The notes beneath the pieces are model-generated. The model was not told the DNA's origin, ran no database searches, and saw only the letters and a program-made list of their open reading frames with translations. A DNA stretch of 64,000 bases from CAYVTV01 sp964563105 (GTDB lineage Bacteria; Bacteroidota; Bacteroidia; Bacteroidales; GCA-2748055). This document shows, piece by piece, positions 55,475 through 64,000 of this stretch; within the stretch, counting starts at the first letter, position 1, and each line of letters begins with the position of its first letter. The position numbers and the translations under genes are program-made. Location of the stretch: contig CAZLXM010000002.1 of the NCBI GenBank assembly GCA_964563105.1, positions 50,905 to 114,904 of the forward strand. Direction: 5' to 3'.

Positions 55475-56344
55475 TCAAACAGTATCCATAAATGACCTTT
55501 GTGTCTTATTGAATACCATAATTCCAAGACCAAGTAGTATAATCATAAATAAAAAAGAATAAGCTAAATGCCACCAATTAAATGTTCCTACTCCCATTGT
55601 TCCGTATTTGAATGTTTCAAGAATAGAGGTTACCGGATTAATAGCCATTATCCACTGTCGTTGAGGTGACATAGTGCTTAAAGGATAAATTACCGGTGTC
55701 GCATACATCCACAATTGAACTACAAAAGTGAAAAGAATTGTTAAATCACGGTATTTAGTGGTCAATGAAGAAATTAATATCCCAAATCCTAAAGAAAGTC
55801 CAGCAAGCATAATTATCAGTACTGGTATCAAAAAAGCATAAATATTGGGAGCGACATTTACTTTCATTAATAAAAAATAAATATAAACAGCTACGAAAAG
55901 AATAAATTGTATGCCCATCCGCACAAGATTCGAACTTACTGTAGCCAAGGGTACTATAAGACGTGGAAAATATATTTTACCAAATATTGCCTGATTAGTA
56001 GTAAAAGTAGTAGAAGTTTTATTAAGACAATCAGCAAAATACTGCCAACAAACTATCCCTGCAAGATAAAACATTGGTTGAGGAAGACCATCAGTTGATA
56101 TTTTAGCAATCCCTCCAAAAACAATCATATACATTATAGTAGTTAAAGCGGGCTGAATGAAATACCATAAAGGCCCTAAAATAGTTTGTTTATATTGAGT
56201 GACAATATCGCGCTTTACAAACATTGTAAATAAATCTCGATAACGCCAAATTTCTATAAAATCAATCTGTAATATTCCAGTTTTTGGCTTTATAATAGTT
56301 GTCCAATTTTCTGTTTTAGATAAATTCATTAACTCAGAATACAA
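55475..56344 (-). CDS. wzm: Polysaccharide ABC exporter permease
   Basis: A 289-residue ABC-2 permease with six helices and family motifs RDIVTQYKQTILGPLWYFIQ, FYLAGIVCWQYFADCLN and NPVTSILETFKYGTMG. It forms the channel with the Wzt-type ATPase downstream (149-bp gap). The presence of Wzm/Wzt indicates that the glycan is made on the cytoplasmic side and exported whole. Confidence 0.93.
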   Translation of the reverse strand: MYSELMNLSKTENWTTIIKPKTGILQIDFIEIWRYRDLFTMFVKRDIVTQYKQTILGPLWYFIQPALTTIMYMIVFGGIAKISTDGLPQPMFYLAGIVCWQYFADCLNKTSTTFTTNQAIFGKIYFPRLIVPLATVSSNLVRMGIQFILFVAVYIYFLLMKVNVAPNIYAFLIPVLIIMLAGLSLGFGILISSLTTKYRDLTILFTFVVQLWMYATPVIYPLSTMSPQRQWIMAINPVTSILETFKYGTMGVGTFNWWHLAYSFLFMIILLGLGIMVFNKTQRSFMDTV

Positions 56345-56382
56345 ATAATTAAAATAATTTTCAACTAATTTCCCTTTATAAA

Positions 56383-57318
56383 TTAAGAATTATCAATAAG
56401 AATCCAATTGCTAAAAGGTAATTTTTGAAACGTATTATGGAGATAATGTTCCTGTTTTAAAAAGTACTTTGGAGCAATAATTATTTTATCTTCATTTTCA
56501 TTTAAAATAGCAGCCCAATAACTAAAAGAACTATTAGCGATAATATTATGATTACAGTATGACATTAACAATAATGCTTCTAAATCATTTAATTCATCTC
56601 TTTTTATTATTTTTATTTTTCTTAATTGAAATTCAGCACATAATGATTGAGCGTATAACTCGTCATTTGTAAATAGTAAAAAGTTTGGTTCAGAAACCTT
56701 TGTTTCAATAATATTTATTGCCTCTTTATAATAACTTAATGGCATTGAATATATGTATTCTTTATTTTTTTGTACCTCTAAAACATCACCACCTCTAATA
56801 TGAATTGAAACTGAATTTTTCATATTATATTTTTTAATCTTTTCCTTCATCAATTTTGTTCTGACATTTCTCAAATTGATAATTGTACTTTTTTGAATTA
56901 ATTTTTTATCAATAAAAACACCTCGCAAGTATAAAAATCTACTCTTATTAATTAATAAATAATCTTCATAATTTTTATCATGAATCGTTACAGGCAACCA
57001 GTTAAAATGAAACCATCTAGAATTATAATTCCTTAATTTACTTATTAAACCTATAAGTATAACATTCGTTTTTTTAATTTTTATTACTTTATCCAGATAT
57101 AAATTCATTTTATATTTTTTATTTATCTTGTAGCTTTCGTTTTTAATTATTCGTCCCAATAAATCTGGATAATAAAATCTTAAATCATAAAAAACATACT
57201 TAATCTTAAATTTACTTTTTAAAAAATTTAAATAATTATATTGGAAAAGTTGATTCCCTAAACCTGAATGAAGCCTGATAAAAATTATTTTTGATTTACT
57301 GAAATTTAATGATCTCAT
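56383..57318 (-). CDS. GT11 family alpha-1,2-fucosyltransferase-like protein
   Basis: About 311 residues from ATG 57318; an ATG at 57351 adds 11 hydrophobic residues and is possible. GLGNQLFQYNY and SIHIRGGDV match the GT11 family: HxRxGD-type motif binds GDP-fucose. This would add fucose to the glycan. GDP-fucose would have to come from genes outside the window; only a remnant of GDP-fucose synthase is visible here (32.6 kb). The 247-bp gap upstream is AT-rich with nothing recognisable. Confidence 0.8.
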   Translation of the reverse strand: MRSLNFSKSKIIFIRLHSGLGNQLFQYNYLNFLKSKFKIKYVFYDLRFYYPDLLGRIIKNESYKINKKYKMNLYLDKVIKIKKTNVILIGLISKLRNYNSRWFHFNWLPVTIHDKNYEDYLLINKSRFLYLRGVFIDKKLIQKSTIINLRNVRTKLMKEKIKKYNMKNSVSIHIRGGDVLEVQKNKEYIYSMPLSYYKEAINIIETKVSEPNFLLFTNDELYAQSLCAEFQLRKIKIIKRDELNDLEALLLMSYCNHNIIANSSFSYWAAILNENEDKIIIAPKYFLKQEHYLHNTFQKLPFSNWILIDNS

Positions 57319-57598
57319 TAACCAAAAAAATAGAAAAGTACATTTTAACAATTATATTTTACTCAAATTTTTCTTTTTAAATAATGTAATTACGATTATC
57401 AATGACTAATAAAAAGCTGATCCTCAAATAGAAGATATTTAAAAATGACATCTTATCAGACTTTCCTCTGCAAAATTTATTATTATATAAACTTATAAAT
57501 TGTAAATTGTTCTAAATGACATTCAAAGTAAATTTTTACTTAAAAAATATTTGACACAATACTCATTTTCATTGAAATCGCTTTTTTCTAAAACCTTT

Positions 57599-58126
57599 TT
57601 AGTATTTAAATTTCTTAAATAATGACATAATAATAAGATCAAAATATTCACCTTCTGAATAATAATGCTGTTTCAATCTTCCCTCCACCACAAAACCTAA
57701 TTTCTTATATAAATTAATAGCTTGCATATTATTTTCAGTTACCTCAAGAGTTATTTTTCGTAAATTCAATATATCAAATGCATAATTATTTATTAACTCA
57801 ATTGCTTCCTTTCCATAGCCTTTCCCTTGCTCACTGAATTCACCAATAACAATACCTAAATAACAATTTTTATGAACATAATTGATCTTATTCAAAGAAA
57901 TAAAGCCAATTGGAAAGTTATCTTTTTTAGTTATTGCAAAATAAACAGATTTATCACTTTTACTTTTTAATATATTCTCATACCATTCTTTTTCTACCAT
58001 TTCCGTTATTGGAAAAGGGTGCATCATAGTATTTCTTTTTATTTTAATATTATTCCTCCATTTTAGTGTCTTTTCCCAATCATCTATTCGAAGTGGCCTT
58101 AATATAATATTGTTACCCTCAAGCAT
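57599..58126 (-). CDS. GNAT family N-acetyltransferase
   Basis: A 175-residue RimJ/RimL-like GNAT. The acetyl-CoA motif is GEFSEQGKGYGKEAI (about 104-118), followed by LRKITLEVTENNMQAINLYKKLGF. Near a DegT aminotransferase and WbqC, it may acetylate an amino sugar of the glycan. Protein alpha-amine or other small-molecule substrates cannot be excluded. Confidence 0.8.
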   Translation of the reverse strand: MLEGNNIILRPLRIDDWEKTLKWRNNIKIKRNTMMHPFPITEMVEKEWYENILKSKSDKSVYFAITKKDNFPIGFISLNKINYVHKNCYLGIVIGEFSEQGKGYGKEAIELINNYAFDILNLRKITLEVTENNMQAINLYKKLGFVVEGRLKQHYYSEGEYFDLIIMSLFKKFKY

Positions 58127-58271
58127 GATTTTAACACTTAATTAAAACTTATTATTTTTAATAATATTATAATTATTGATTTGATTACTTATTAGCTTTA
58201 CTAAGATATTTGTAAATTCGAAAAGATTTTTTAATATTTTCTATAATTCTAATTTTAATTAACTTTTAATA

Positions 58272-59024
58272 TTAGCTCTTTAAATTTAAATAATCCCTTG
58301 CTTCCTTAGATTTAATAAAATCGAAATAATGAACTGGATAAGAATTAAAATATGTATATCCTTCATTACCTGTCCATGCAATTAAATCTAAAATAGAAAC
58401 ATAAGGATTAAAAGGAAGATCTCCTTGAGGATAATTACTTTTAGCATATTTAATATATTCAACGTTTATTTTGTTTTTTTCAAATAAATTATAATCCAGA
58501 TAATTTAAAGCACCCATACCTGTAAGATATATCTCAGCACCTAATTCTTTTGATATTTTTAACAAACGATCTGTTTTTTCTCCTTTGATATTTAAATCTG
58601 AGGATTTAATAAATATTTTATTTTTATCAAGCCCAAAATATTTACAAATTTCTAAAATTCCTGTTACTGTAACACTTATAAGCATATTATCTGAATTCCT
58701 TAGAATAATTGATGCTAATTCATACATTTCAGAAAAAAAAGGCGCATTTCTATAAAATTCCTTTAATCGGTTTAAGTGGTCTTCTCGCCAATTAGTCTTT
58801 TCAAAACATTGAATATCTTTTATTAAATCACCTTGATGAACTGAAGATAAAGGTATAGAAAGCCATTGGGATCCTGATTGAGTCTTTATGCTGACTCGGC
58901 TCATTAATGATCTTTTTACATATTGAACATCATCATAAAAAACATAAATATCTGCAAACTTAATTTGTTCAAAAAACCCATACCATGCTAAATAATAAGG
59001 TTGCATTATTACAATTCTCTTCAT
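58272..59024 (-). CDS. WbqC family protein
   Basis: A 250-residue protein matching the WbqC family: MKRIVIMQPYYLAWYGFFEQ, FADIYVFYDDVQYVKRSLMSR and KSNYPQGDLPFNPYVSILDL. WbqC-like genes occur in O-antigen loci, and their reaction is poorly defined. Placement between a GNAT and a DegT aminotransferase suggests a role in amino-sugar modification. Confidence 0.85.
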   Translation of the reverse strand: MKRIVIMQPYYLAWYGFFEQIKFADIYVFYDDVQYVKRSLMSRVSIKTQSGSQWLSIPLSSVHQGDLIKDIQCFEKTNWREDHLNRLKEFYRNAPFFSEMYELASIILRNSDNMLISVTVTGILEICKYFGLDKNKIFIKSSDLNIKGEKTDRLLKISKELGAEIYLTGMGALNYLDYNLFEKNKINVEYIKYAKSNYPQGDLPFNPYVSILDLIAWTGNEGYTYFNSYPVHYFDFIKSKEARDYLNLKS

Positions 59025-59131
59025 AATAAATAAAATATTAATTTTCTAAATTGCACTAAAATGATATCATCATAAGCAATTCCTTCTGAATTTTTCAGTC
59101 TTAAATCTTATTTAAAAGTTTATAAAAAAAT

Positions 59132-60316
59132 CTATCTAATTCCATATAATTTTTTAACTGCTTTAACAATATATTTGATCTCATCATCCCTGAGATCTGG
59201 ATATATTGGAATTCTTAAAAGAGACTCGAAAAATAAAACTGAATTCTTTAAATCATGATCAGATCCTAAACTTTTATAATATTTATTCCTGTGCAATGGT
59301 GTATAATGCACATTAGCCATAACCCCTTCAGCTCTTAAAGCATCCATAATCCAATACCTGTATTCCGGAGCTACTAAAATCCCAAAAAGATGCCAGTTAT
59401 GAATTGACCCCTCAGTAATCCTCATAAAATCAAGATCCTTAACTATACTCAATTCATCTATATAATATTCCGCTATCTCTCTTCTTCGTTCATTCATTTT
59501 ATCAAGCTTATTTAACTGACTGACACCTAATGCTCCTAATATATTGGATTGAACGTAGGACATCCCAATATCCACATATTCATAATACCCCCTTGTTTTA
59601 TTATCTGTTAAAAAAGAGTATTTATCTGTTCCTTTTTCTCTAAGAATTTTAACACGTTCTGCTATTTCATCATTATCAGTTACAAGTGCCCCACCCTCAC
59701 CAGTGGTTAAATTTTTGGTGCCATGAAAACTGAAAGTGGAAACATGACCCTGATTACCCGTTTTTTTTCCAAAATATTCCGATCCAATAGATTGTGCGGT
59801 ATCATGAACAACATATAAGCCATATTTATTAGCAATAGACATTATCTCATTCATTTCTGCCGGAATCCCACCATAATCCACAGGAATAACAGCTACCGTT
59901 TTTTCAGTTATATATGATTCGAGTTTTGTAACATCTAAATTACCATTATCTGAATAGACATCAGCTAAAACTATTTTAAGATTATTATATATTGCCCCTA
60001 ATGCACTGGATGTATATGTAAAATCAGGGACTATAACTTCCGAACCTGCAGGAAAGTCTTTTACTCTGAATGCCAGTTCCAAAGCTGAAGTAGCTGAATT
60101 CAGGAAAAGTACATGTTTTACACCTAAATATTTTGCAAGCTTATTTTCAAACTCCCTGCAATCGGGTCCATCTCCTGAAACAAAAGACGTCCTTAAAGCT
60201 CTGTCAACCGCCTTGAAATCATTCTCATCCAGACAGGGCTTATGAATTAAGATTGGCTCTTTACTTACAGGGGTACCACCGTTTATGGCAAGACGGGGAT
60301 TGGATTTGTTTAGCAT
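59132..60316 (-). CDS. DegT/DnrJ/EryC1/StrS aminotransferase
   Basis: A 394-residue PLP enzyme. Lys201 in HGTKNLTTGEGG is the Schiff-base lysine, and Asp172 in VHDTAQS pairs with the PLP ring. It would put an amino group on a 4-keto (or 3-keto) nucleotide sugar. GNAT, WbqC and an epimerase gene nearby support amino-sugar production. The start is only 12 bp from a heptad array, so the leader contains the repeat. Confidence 0.9.
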   Translation of the reverse strand: MLNKSNPRLAINGGTPVSKEPILIHKPCLDENDFKAVDRALRTSFVSGDGPDCREFENKLAKYLGVKHVLFLNSATSALELAFRVKDFPAGSEVIVPDFTYTSSALGAIYNNLKIVLADVYSDNGNLDVTKLESYITEKTVAVIPVDYGGIPAEMNEIMSIANKYGLYVVHDTAQSIGSEYFGKKTGNQGHVSTFSFHGTKNLTTGEGGALVTDNDEIAERVKILREKGTDKYSFLTDNKTRGYYEYVDIGMSYVQSNILGALGVSQLNKLDKMNERRREIAEYYIDELSIVKDLDFMRITEGSIHNWHLFGILVAPEYRYWIMDALRAEGVMANVHYTPLHRNKYYKSLGSDHDLKNSVLFFESLLRIPIYPDLRDDEIKYIVKAVKKLYGIR

Positions 60317-60327
60317 AAAAGAAAAGA

Positions 60328-60411
60328 TTTCAGGTTTCAGGTTGCAGGTTTCAGGTTGCAGGTTTCAGGTTGCAGGTTTCAGGTTTCAGGTTACAGGTTA
60401 CAGGTTACAGG
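60328..60411 (+). repeat. Heptad array 1 (TTTCAGG/TTGCAGG/TTACAGG)
   Basis: Twelve in-phase 7-bp units on the plus strand, fully regular: six TTTCAGG, three TTGCAGG and three TTACAGG. It lies between the DegT start (60316, 12 bp) and the four-helix gene stop (60417, 5 bp). It is oriented opposite to arrays 2 and 3. Confidence 0.95.
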
Positions 60412-60416
60412 TTGGG

Positions 60417-60803
60417 TTATGAATATTTTCTTCCTTTGATGTCAGATTTTTTCAAATAACTTATAAATTTCGAAATTCGTTTACTAAGAGAAACAGATCT
60501 ATCAACCATTATATTTAAAACATTTTCATCAATATAATTATAATCATAAGCGCGATAAAGCTGCGATCTAACTTCTCCGCAAGAACCTTTAGCTATACTT
60601 AAAAATTGTATAAATTCTTTAGTTCCGTCTCTTTCAAAACCTTCAGCAATATTATCCATGACAGAACCGGATGAAGCTTTCAATTGATCTTTAAACCTAT
60701 AATCATTACAAAAAGGCTCCAATGAAGTTATCTTAAAAACATCTTTTGATAGTACTCTTGCATCTTTCAAAATATCTAAATCCTCAAACTTTTCAATTTT
60801 CAT
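60417..60803 (-). CDS. Four-helix-bundle protein (23S rRNA IVS-protein family)
   Basis: About 128 residues from ATG 60803; the ATG at 60812 adds MRG. The sequence (EKFEDLDILKDARVLSKDVF, LKASSGSVMDNIAEGFERD, GSCGEVRSQLYRA, SLSKRISKFISYL) matches the S23/four-helix-bundle family first seen in ORFs inside 23S rRNA intervening sequences and widespread in Bacteroidota as free genes. The function is unknown. It is unrelated to the surrounding polysaccharide genes and lies between inverted heptad arrays. Confidence 0.93.
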   Translation of the reverse strand: MKIEKFEDLDILKDARVLSKDVFKITSLEPFCNDYRFKDQLKASSGSVMDNIAEGFERDGTKEFIQFLSIAKGSCGEVRSQLYRAYDYNYIDENVLNIMVDRSVSLSKRISKFISYLKKSDIKGRKYS

Positions 60804-60856
60804 ACCTCTCAATGTAAATATATAAGCATCTCAAAATAAAGCCTATCTTAAATCAA

Positions 60857-60912
60857 CCTGAAACCTAAAATCTGAAACCTGAAACCCGAAACCTGAAATC
60901 CGAAACCTGAAA
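60857..60912 (+). repeat. Heptad array 2 (CCTGAAA type)
   Basis: Eight in-phase 7-bp units on plus: mostly CCTGAAA with CCTAAAA, TCTGAAA, CCCGAAA and TCCGAAA. It is the inverse of array 1 and ends exactly at the epimerase stop codon (60913). On minus-strand RNA, arrays 2 and 1 could pair into a stem around the four-helix gene. Confidence 0.95.
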
Positions 60913-61830
60913 CTAAATCGTTTTATAATGTGAATAATACTCATAAAACCCAAAAACCCTGATCAACTCCCTGATCCCCTCCTCAATTGTAATTTTAGGT
61001 TTAAATCCCAGCTTTTCTATTTTATCAAAGTTCACAATAAAATGTCTCAGATCTTTATCACTCATACTTGAGTTAATTATATTAAATTCAACCAATGTCC
61101 TTATCTTTTCAGCAATCTCATCCTTTGAAAAATTCATCATATTACCACCGGCATTATAAATCTGACCTTTCATTTTATCATAATTCAGCATAGTGAAAAT
61201 ATAACACTCGGCAGCATCTTCCACATGTATAAAAGTACGTTTGGCAAAACTGTCAAACAAAACAATCACTCCCTCTTTTACAGCTTTATAAGTAAAATCA
61301 TTTATCATAAGGTCCATCCTCATTTTTGGGCTAAAACCAAATACTGTTGCAAAACGTAAATTGACAACATTCTCCCTGTCCATAAGAATTTTTTCAGCTT
61401 CCAGTTTAGTCATTGCATAAGAACTTACCGGATCAACCGGAGTATTTTCGTCACATGGCTTTCCTGATTTACCATACATAGAAGTAGTGGAAGCATTGAT
61501 AAGCATCTGCCCATTAGATAAAGAATTTCTCAAAAGACGAGTTGCTTCAACGTTTATCAATTGGGCAGAATGTGGATTTGATGCACAGGCAGGAAAACCA
61601 CTTATACCTGCAAGATGAAAAATAATATCATATTGCTTAATATCCTCAATCCCATTCCGTATATCCTTTTTTAATATTGTCAAATTAGGATCCTTCGCCA
61701 AATGTAATACCGGTTCATAACCATACATAAAATTATCAACAATTGTAACTCTATATCCTCTTTCCAATAGTTTTGTCGTTAATACAATCCCTTTATAACC
61801 GGCCCCTCCGGTAATCAAAATTTTTTCCAT
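60913..61830 (-). CDS. NAD-dependent nucleotide-sugar epimerase/dehydratase
   Basis: A 305-residue extended SDR. The NAD motif is GGAGYKG (8-14; usually GGAGFIG), and the catalytic pair is in SSYAMTKLEAEKIL (Tyr-x3-Lys). C-terminal residues match NAD-epimerase family members. It probably prepares the nucleotide sugar used by the DegT enzyme or a transferase. Its stop codon directly meets array 2. Confidence 0.88.
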   Translation of the reverse strand: MEKILITGGAGYKGIVLTTKLLERGYRVTIVDNFMYGYEPVLHLAKDPNLTILKKDIRNGIEDIKQYDIIFHLAGISGFPACASNPHSAQLINVEATRLLRNSLSNGQMLINASTTSMYGKSGKPCDENTPVDPVSSYAMTKLEAEKILMDRENVVNLRFATVFGFSPKMRMDLMINDFTYKAVKEGVIVLFDSFAKRTFIHVEDAAECYIFTMLNYDKMKGQIYNAGGNMMNFSKDEIAEKIRTLVEFNIINSSMSDKDLRHFIVNFDKIEKLGFKPKITIEEGIRELIRVFGFYEYYSHYKTI

Positions 61831-61889
61831 TATTATCTATTTTAAAAACCTGAGCTTTAGAATTAAATAAACGTGTTAAAAAATCCCAA

Positions 61890-61952
61890 CCTGAAACCTG
61901 AAACCTGAAATCTGAAATCTGAAACCTGAAACCCGAAACCCGAAACCTGATT
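61890..61952 (+). repeat. Heptad array 3 (CCTGAAA type)
   Basis: Eight in-phase 7-bp units plus one degenerate unit (CCTGATT), same orientation as array 2. It ends at the base before the stop codon of the tyrosine-kinase gene (61953) and lies 59 bp upstream of the epimerase start. Confidence 0.95.
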
Positions 61953-64000
61953 CTACTCCTCATAATACCCATACCCATAACTATAATACCCATACCCATA
62001 TCCATAATAGCCTTTATGCTTGACATCATTCAAAACTATTCCGATATTTTTCAATTCCTTTTTACGGGCAATATCTTCAAGTAATTCAAGTACACCTTTC
62101 CTGGAAAAATTTTGTCGCAGCAATACAAGATTTACATCAGAAAATCTTCCGGCAAGTATCGCATCAGTCACCATACCAAATGGAGGCGTATCAATAATAA
62201 CAATATCATATTTCTTCCGTACAGTTTCTATTATCTCAGCCATCCGCTTACTTTCAATCAGCTCGGCCGGATTTGGAGGAATTGGACCTGAAGGAAATAT
62301 ATCCAGATTTTCTATTTTCGATTCTTTGATTACCTCCGAACAGGTGTTCCTTCCAATCAGGCAGGTACTTATCCCTGACTTATTGCTTATATTAAAGATA
62401 CTATGAATCTTAGGCTTACGCATATCCAAACCTATTAAAAGGGTCTTCTTCCCGGCCATGGCGAAAATTGCTGCCAGGTTTACAGAACAGAAAGTTTTTC
62501 CTTCTCCGATAAGCGGTGAAGTGAGGGTGATCACCTTTTGCCCGTCATCTCTCATCATATATTGTAAATTCGTTCTTAATCCCCTGAAAGATTCCGCAAT
62601 TGCAGATTTTGGGTTTTCAAAAACAGGAATTTCAGACCTAACCGGACTATGGCCAATAGTGCTTAAAATAGGAACAGAGGTCTTATTCTCAACATCTTTA
62701 CGACTTGATATTTTATCATTCAGACTGTCAACCAGTATCAGGATACCTAAAGGCAGAATAAGTGCCAGCATCAATGCTGTCATATAATTTATTTTCACCT
62801 TGGGAGAGATCATTGCTGCATTTTCCACTCTTGCCAAATCAAGCACCTTGTTATCTGATACATTCGATGCCCTTGCAATGGCCGCTTCAGCACGCTTTTG
62901 GAGAAGATAGGTATAGATCTGATCGTTTACTTTATATTGTCTTTGAATACTGATATATTGCCTTTCTGTAACAGGAAGCAATTCCAGCTCACGATCCGTG
63001 AGTTTTAATTGTTTTTCAGCTTCCTGAATGGCGATGGCATTGCTTTTTATTAACTCATTAATGTTGTCAAGCAATACAATTCTTGAATTTTCAATTTTAC
63101 TTTCAACGATCTCCATCCGGGGATGCCCTTGTTGAACTGTAAATATCAATTCTTCCTTTTCTGCCAGATATTGATTAAGCTGGTTGATCAGTCCGCTCAG
63201 CAAAGGATCCATAATGTCCACGGTACCGGGGGCAACCACCTCATTCATACTATTTCTGTCCATAACATAGTCCTTCAAATATTCATAATATCTTTTCTGC
63301 AGCTCCAGCATGACCTTTTCCTGACTATATCTTTCAAGTCTGCTATAGGTCATATTTCCTTCCTGACTAATATTTATAAGCCTGTTTGCCAGCCTGAAAT
63401 TCTGCAGGTTCATCTCCGCCCCCTGTAGTGAATCAGTAAGAATACCTAATTGTGTATCAATAAAATTTACAGTGTTTATGGCAACCTGGTTTTTTTCTTC
63501 AAGTCCTTTTGCTATATACACTTCCATAAGTTTATTGATATATGACGTAACCTGCACAGGATTATTGCCGGTCATGGAAAGGAAAAGGACTGCCCCTCTT
63601 TTCTCATCATTAGTCTCAACCCCTAATCTGCCCTTATAAGAATTAGCCAAAGCATTTATATTATTCATAACAAAATAATATCTGCTGTAGCTTTGCTGAG
63701 GATTAAAAGATTCAGGATCACGGAGAACAAGAGTGAAATTAAAAGATGGATGGGTGAATTTCTCCCCCCAGTGCAACTTCTCTTTTATTTTAAATTTATC
63801 GTCAATTATCAGTTCATACTCCTCTTCTGAAACTATATCCACATATACTTGATACCCTTTCATATTAACGGCAGAATCATCCGGAATAACAATGAAAGGA
63901 CAACTATTATAAAGCACTGCCTCTTTGAATCCGCTCCTTCCCACTCCTACATAGCTGATATCAAAATCCAGCTCTCTTAATGTGCGATGGGCAAGAGAAT
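61953..64000 (-). CDS. Wzc-like tyrosine autokinase/chain-length protein (5' end cut by the window)
   Basis: At least 681 residues are visible; the frame stays open to the window edge (SLAHRTLRELDFD before GRSGF), so the start is outside. Order: Wzz-type periplasmic domain with coiled coils, a membrane helix (about residues 386-405 of the 663-residue part starting GTG 63944), then a BY-kinase domain with Walker A GEGKTFCS, Walker A' LLIGLDMRKP and Walker B IVIIDTPPFG. The tail YGYGYYSYGYGYYEE is a tyrosine cluster for autophosphorylation. It controls polymer length or export. The gene ends at heptad array 3. Confidence 0.93.
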   Translation of the reverse strand, partial: SLAHRTLRELDFDISYVGVGRSGFKEAVLYNSCPFIVIPDDSAVNMKGYQVYVDIVSEEEYELIIDDKFKIKEKLHWGEKFTHPSFNFTLVLRDPESFNPQQSYSRYYFVMNNINALANSYKGRLGVETNDEKRGAVLFLSMTGNNPVQVTSYINKLMEVYIAKGLEEKNQVAINTVNFIDTQLGILTDSLQGAEMNLQNFRLANRLINISQEGNMTYSRLERYSQEKVMLELQKRYYEYLKDYVMDRNSMNEVVAPGTVDIMDPLLSGLINQLNQYLAEKEELIFTVQQGHPRMEIVESKIENSRIVLLDNINELIKSNAIAIQEAEKQLKLTDRELELLPVTERQYISIQRQYKVNDQIYTYLLQKRAEAAIARASNVSDNKVLDLARVENAAMISPKVKINYMTALMLALILPLGILILVDSLNDKISSRKDVENKTSVPILSTIGHSPVRSEIPVFENPKSAIAESFRGLRTNLQYMMRDDGQKVITLTSPLIGEGKTFCSVNLAAIFAMAGKKTLLIGLDMRKPKIHSIFNISNKSGISTCLIGRNTCSEVIKESKIENLDIFPSGPIPPNPAELIESKRMAEIIETVRKKYDIVIIDTPPFGMVTDAILAGRFSDVNLVLLRQNFSRKGVLELLEDIARKKELKNIGIVLNDVKHKGYYGYGYGYYSYGYGYYEE

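Noticed and set aside
57352..57598. 247-bp gap upstream of the GT11 gene
   Set aside because: AT-rich with no open frame or motif that I can support.
60328..61952. Heptad arrays as a CRISPR array
   Set aside because: Units are 7 bp, contiguous and without spacers, and no cas genes are near.
61793..62029. 78-residue reading frame on minus strand through heptad array 3
   Set aside because: Its protein is a translation of the repeat (SGFRF, QISDF) and overlaps both the kinase end and the epimerase start; it is a by-product of repeats.

Overview
The window looks like a chromosome segment from a Bacteroidota bacterium, probably near the Bacteroidales. The evidence is the low G+C, several upstream TAnnTTTG (-7) promoter boxes with few Shine-Dalgarno sites, a PorP/SprF-type T9SS gene beside a type-B (gliding-motility C-terminal domain) cargo, DUF4834, DUF4296 and DUF5723 family proteins, a clade-2 (eukaryote-like) IleRS, and a DksA-like protein without zinc cysteines. 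A ferredoxin-like protein beside an Rrf2 regulator suggests anaerobic or redox-sensing metabolism. I saw no tRNA, rRNA, CRISPR or transposase.

Left part (1-35 kb), mostly chromosomal housekeeping: a DUF4834 membrane protein; a run of envelope genes (beta-propeller protein, lipoprotein, DUF5723 protein) ending in ung; a ferredoxin/Rrf2 pair whose leaders share a motif; trpS; rbfA-methyltransferase-LolE-type permease; a 1391-residue SprB-repeat T9SS cargo followed directly by porP/sprF and a TetR regulator; an ArnT-like glycosyltransferase; lspA, dksA-like and ileS; ribE, cysS, an orphan histidine kinase, a catalytically stripped amidohydrolase, a DUF4296 lipoprotein, rnr, and a YciB-Nudix fusion. 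A GDP-fucose synthase remnant marks the edge of the surface-polysaccharide region.

Right part (34-64 kb), almost all on the minus strand, is a large surface-polysaccharide locus. It holds a Wzi-like barrel, a sugar-phosphate transferase, glycosyltransferases, two NodB-type deacetylases, a FemAB-like acyltransferase, two asparagine-synthetase homologues, an ATP-grasp ligase, an O-antigen ligase/polymerase-like protein, a Wzm/Wzt ABC exporter, a GT11 fucosyltransferase, a GNAT/WbqC/DegT amino-sugar group, a nucleotide-sugar epimerase and a Wzc-like tyrosine kinase that runs off the window. The AsnB-like, ATP-grasp and FemAB genes together suggest that the glycan carries amide-linked groups. A two-gene cassette (SDH/Clp-fold serine protease plus a 68-residue protein) with its own promoter interrupts this locus.

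The most unusual structure is at 60.3-62.0 kb. A four-helix-bundle gene of the 23S rRNA intervening-sequence protein family is flanked by inverted arrays of a 7-bp unit (TTTCAGG), and a third array lies after the kinase gene. The arrays touch, or lie within 5 bp of, the upstream stop codons. The layout resembles the stem-enclosed ORF of 23S rRNA intervening sequences, but sits between protein genes.
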